A stretch of 64,000 nt of DNA from Craterostigma plantagineum (Eukaryota > Streptophyta > Magnoliopsida > Lamiales > Linderniaceae): positions 1,426,001 through 1,490,000 of the forward strand of contig JAPQWV010000001.1 in assembly GCA_027422505.1 (NCBI GenBank), given 5' to 3'. Below are positions 61,150 to 64,000 of this stretch, one piece after another (within the stretch, counting starts at the first letter, position 1; each line of letters starts with the position of its first letter). The translations under genes were made by a program, and so were the position numbers. Below the pieces are notes generated by a model that was not told where the DNA came from, did not search any database, and was given only the letters and a program-made list of their open reading frames with translations.

Positions 61150-64000
61150 ATGGCAAGTAGAGGGTTATCATCTCAGCAACATCAGAATTTCCATCGCTTC
61201 CCAGCTGAAGGTTGTTCGTCTTTTTTTAATATTTTGATTTGCTTTTCTTGGTTGATATCTATTCACCTTTTGAACTAACAGGCGTTGGCGGTGAAAAGGA
61301 TGCGTTGTATGACGAATTGTGGAAATCTTGTGCTGGGCCATTGGTGGATATTCCAAAGATTAGAGAGAGGGTTTACTATTTCCCACAAGGTCATATGGAG
61401 CAAGTAAGCTCTTCTTTCGAACTGATTACATCGAAAATATGTGATTTCTTACCATTTTTTGCTCTGTACTTATTTTGTGTGGTAAGTTGGAGGCATCAAC
61501 AAACGAGGAGCTGAATCAAAGGATACCCATGTTCAATCTTTCGTCAAAGATTCTTTGTCGTGTTCTAAACTTTCAACTCTTGGTAAGTTTGTTCCGATTT
61601 ATTTATCAGTACATATCATCGGTGATGTTATATGTTACTCATTCCCTATGTGTTAAATGTCTTATGTAGGCTGAACATGACACTGATGAAGTATATGCTC
61701 AGATCATTCTATTACCTGAAACAGATGTAAGAACTTAGTGCTTAGCCTTTTTAGGTCGTTTCTTTTTCGGGTTTTCAGAAACTCATGTAATCGATTTGAT
61801 TGACTGATGTTTATATAGCAAAGCGAGCCAAAGAGCTCGGATGATTCTGTAGAGGAGCCTATTAAGCCGAAAGTTTGCTCTTTCTGTAAAGTCTTGACTG
61901 CTTCTGATACAAGCACACATGGAGGATACTCTGTCCTTCGTAAACATGCAAATGAATGTCTTCCTCCTTTGGTAATTAACCCACTTTTTTTTTCCTATGT
62001 ATGTGCTTCTGTTTTACGAATAAGTTTTCTGTCTTTTCATTGACCTGAATTGATCATGAATTATAGGATATGACCCAGCAAACGCCTACCCAAGAACTAG
62101 TAGCCAAAGATCTACATGGGACTGAATGGCGTTTTAAGCACATATTTAGAGGTAAACTTTATATATTTTTTTCGTTTTCTTTCGTATAGGCGTAAAACTT
62201 CTTCTCTTGGAAGTTCAAACTATTTCTGGAAACATCACAGGCCAGCCAAGGAGGCACTTGCTTACGACGGGTTGGAGCACGTTTGTCACGTCGAAGAGAT
62301 TGGTAGCTGGCGACACGTTTGTATTTCTGAGGTACTCACAAGTTCTATAGCTCAAAGTTTAAACCTTTTTCTTCCATTTTCATCGTTTCTACGTCCCATT
62401 TTCTTTTAGGGGAGAGAACGGAGAATTGCGGGTTGGGGTTAGAAGAGCTGGTCGTCAGCAAAGCTCAATGCCTTCGTCTGTTATATCAAGTCAGAGCATG
62501 CACGTCGGAGTTCTTGCAACTGCATCTCATGCCGTCTCAACTCATACAAGACTTGTCGTTTATTACAAGCCAAGGTTTAGAGCACACCGTCCTCTTTTAC
62601 TACTCGAACGATCTGTTTTTCCTTTGAAACTTCTCAAGCTCTTCATTCTACCTTACGGTTACTGTTTGTTTTGCATACCATCAGAACAAGTCAGTTCATC
62701 ATAGGACTAAACAAGTACCTCGAAGCTGTGAGCCACAAATTTGGAGTTGGTATGCGCTTCAAGATGCGATTCGAGGGGGATGATTGTGCTGACAGAAGGT
62801 GTATATGAAATGAATATAATTACATCTTAAGTCGAACAAATTTGGTTCTTTGGTTGCTTATACTTGTTCCTTTTCCAGGTTTTCGGGTACGATCGTAGGG
62901 GTCGAGGATATTTCTCCTCAGTGGGAAAACTCGACTTGGCGCTCACTTAAGGTAATAGCCTATTCTTTTCTTTTTTTTTTAAAAAAAAATGTACCGTAAT
63001 AACGCTGATGCTTCTATGTGTTCTTTGGACATTTTCAGGTTCAATGGGATGAAACCTCATCAATTCTAAGACCCGAGAGAGTTTCTCCTTGGGAAATAGA
63101 ACCTTTCTTGCCTTCTTCTATACCCGCCAGTGTTCAAATGCCAATGGTGAAGCATAAGAGGCCTCGATGCCACGGAGAAGCAGGTTTTACTCATATTTTG
63201 ATAAAATACACTAAGCTGAAAAAAAAAACTTGTTTGGTGATAAAATGAGAGCCTTATTTGGACGAGCGTGGAATCAAACAGACTATTTGTAATTGTTGAG
63301 TTTCTTGCTTGACAGAAAATCAAGTATCAACTACATCAGCTACCTGGATTATGCCTCATGAGCAGGCGAGTATTGGTACAGAAGGGCCGAAGATTTGTAA
63401 TAACGTTGCCAAAGAAACAGAGGAGAGTAAAAGTGCATCAGCTCGATCATTTGTCTCGAATAATTCCTTCCCAGGCTTTGCGAAACAGAGCAATCTTCCT
63501 TATGACAACCAACAGAAACAGGACAATGCCACGGCGTGCAGATTGTTCGGTTTCGACCTGAGAAGTCCTAAGATATCTTCTTCCCAGGAAACTTCTCCTC
63601 TGAAATCAAATGACATCTCACTTGATGTGGAAAAAGTTCATGTCCAAAGTACGCTAAACTCGGTTGATACAGATAAAAAATGTTGTATTGCTATTGACAC
63701 GAAGAGCCCAGATTTACACCAGATATTACCACCGTTGACCAAAGACGTTAAGAATCGACTGAGTCACTCTTCTTCTAGAAGTCGCACCAAGGTACTTGAC
63801 GAGTGACTTCAAATATTTGAGTCTCTTACATGCTGCTGGGAAATCAAGACTTTTACCAAATATTTATCTATGTTTTTCTCTTTCTTTTATGACCACCGTG
63901 AAGGTACAAATGCAAGGAGTTGCTGTTGGCCGAGCAGTGGACTTGACTACGTTGAACGGATACGATGAGCTTATCGAAGAGCTTGAAAAGATGTTCGAAC
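61150..64000 (+). CDS. Auxin response factor, ARF9/ARF18-like (3' end cut by window)
   Basis: Thirteen exons in the window: 61150-61210, 61282-61403, 61487-61582, 61670-61726, 61819-61971, 62067-62151, 62241-62331, 62410-62574, 62685-62798, 62879-62951, 63039-63183, 63316-63791 and 63904 to beyond 64000. Phases agree through 546 codons plus the partial last exon. The start is [11 protein letters not shown]. The order is a dimerisation segment ([19 protein letters not shown]), a B3 DNA-binding domain ([20 protein letters not shown] through [11 protein letters not shown] and [20 protein letters not shown]), the Auxin_resp/ARF domain, then a Ser/Pro-rich middle region with LFGFDL, and the first part of PB1 ([28 protein letters not shown]). 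A Ser-rich rather than Gln-rich middle fits the repressor-type ARF9/11/18 group. It binds TGTCNN auxin-response elements as a dimer. Start and exon 1 are by analogy. Confidence 0.93.

Overview
The window is nuclear DNA from a flowering plant, almost certainly a eudicot. The evidence is AT-rich intergenic DNA, GT-AG introns, and plant-specific families (AHL, STAY-GREEN, HOTHEAD-like oxidoreductase, CDPK, CHX exchanger, LRB/POB1 BTB protein, ARF, P450 pair), with plant LTR, hAT and Mutator-type elements between them. I cannot name the species; an asterid is only a guess. Exon coordinates below were worked out by hand from splice signals and reading phase, and they sum to whole codons unless noted.

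Layout: 1-1764 nothing recognised; 1765-2667 AT-hook (AHL) protein (-); 2731-6480 gene-poor, with GA and TA microsatellites and a dispersed repeat; 6490-9255 a complete short Copia-type LTR element with target duplication; 9576-10616 nucleotide-sugar transporter (-); 11624-12162 hAT-type MITE; 13244-14731 STAY-GREEN Mg-dechelatase (-); 15384-18204 HOTHEAD-like GMC oxidoreductase (-); 18978-19582 repeat DNA including a hairpin made of 21-bp units; 19772-21463 P450 (+) and 21826-23426 a frameshifted P450 copy (+); 23791-26690 PIG-U subunit of GPI transamidase (+); 26953-27744 LURP-one related protein (-); 27986-28856 two MITE-like repeats; 29929-32000 TIC32-like SDR (+); 32188-32358 a candidate small protein (-); 33141-36673 plant protein of unknown function (+); 37076-40161 CDPK (-); 41013-43787 damaged CHX exchanger (-); 45064-48094 POB1/LRB BTB protein (+); 48512-50459 organellar NDP kinase (+); 50714-51649 nested repeats; 52513-53202 mitochondrial CcmA/ABCI1 (+); 53467-53799 short DUF4228-like protein (-); 54018-54847 hAT MITE; 55090-58460 AT-rich DNA with no gene; 58470-59634 Mutator-type element carrying an LRR receptor-kinase fragment; 59683-60097 a second Mutator-type MITE; 61150 to the window end, an auxin response factor (+), cut off at its PB1 domain.

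The genes are mostly unrelated housekeeping and signalling functions, as is usual in plants. The only local gene family is the P450 pair. Most of the interest is in the repeats: clean 5-, 8- and 9-bp target duplications, nested insertions, a gag-only LTR element whose pol remnant is still an open frame, and a dispersed family with 21-bp internal periodicity that forms an inverted array just upstream of the intact P450. Several genes (second P450, CHX, LURP-one related, the unknown-function gene, the LTR gag) carry isolated one-base frame breaks. This could be real decay or residual consensus error in the assembly.
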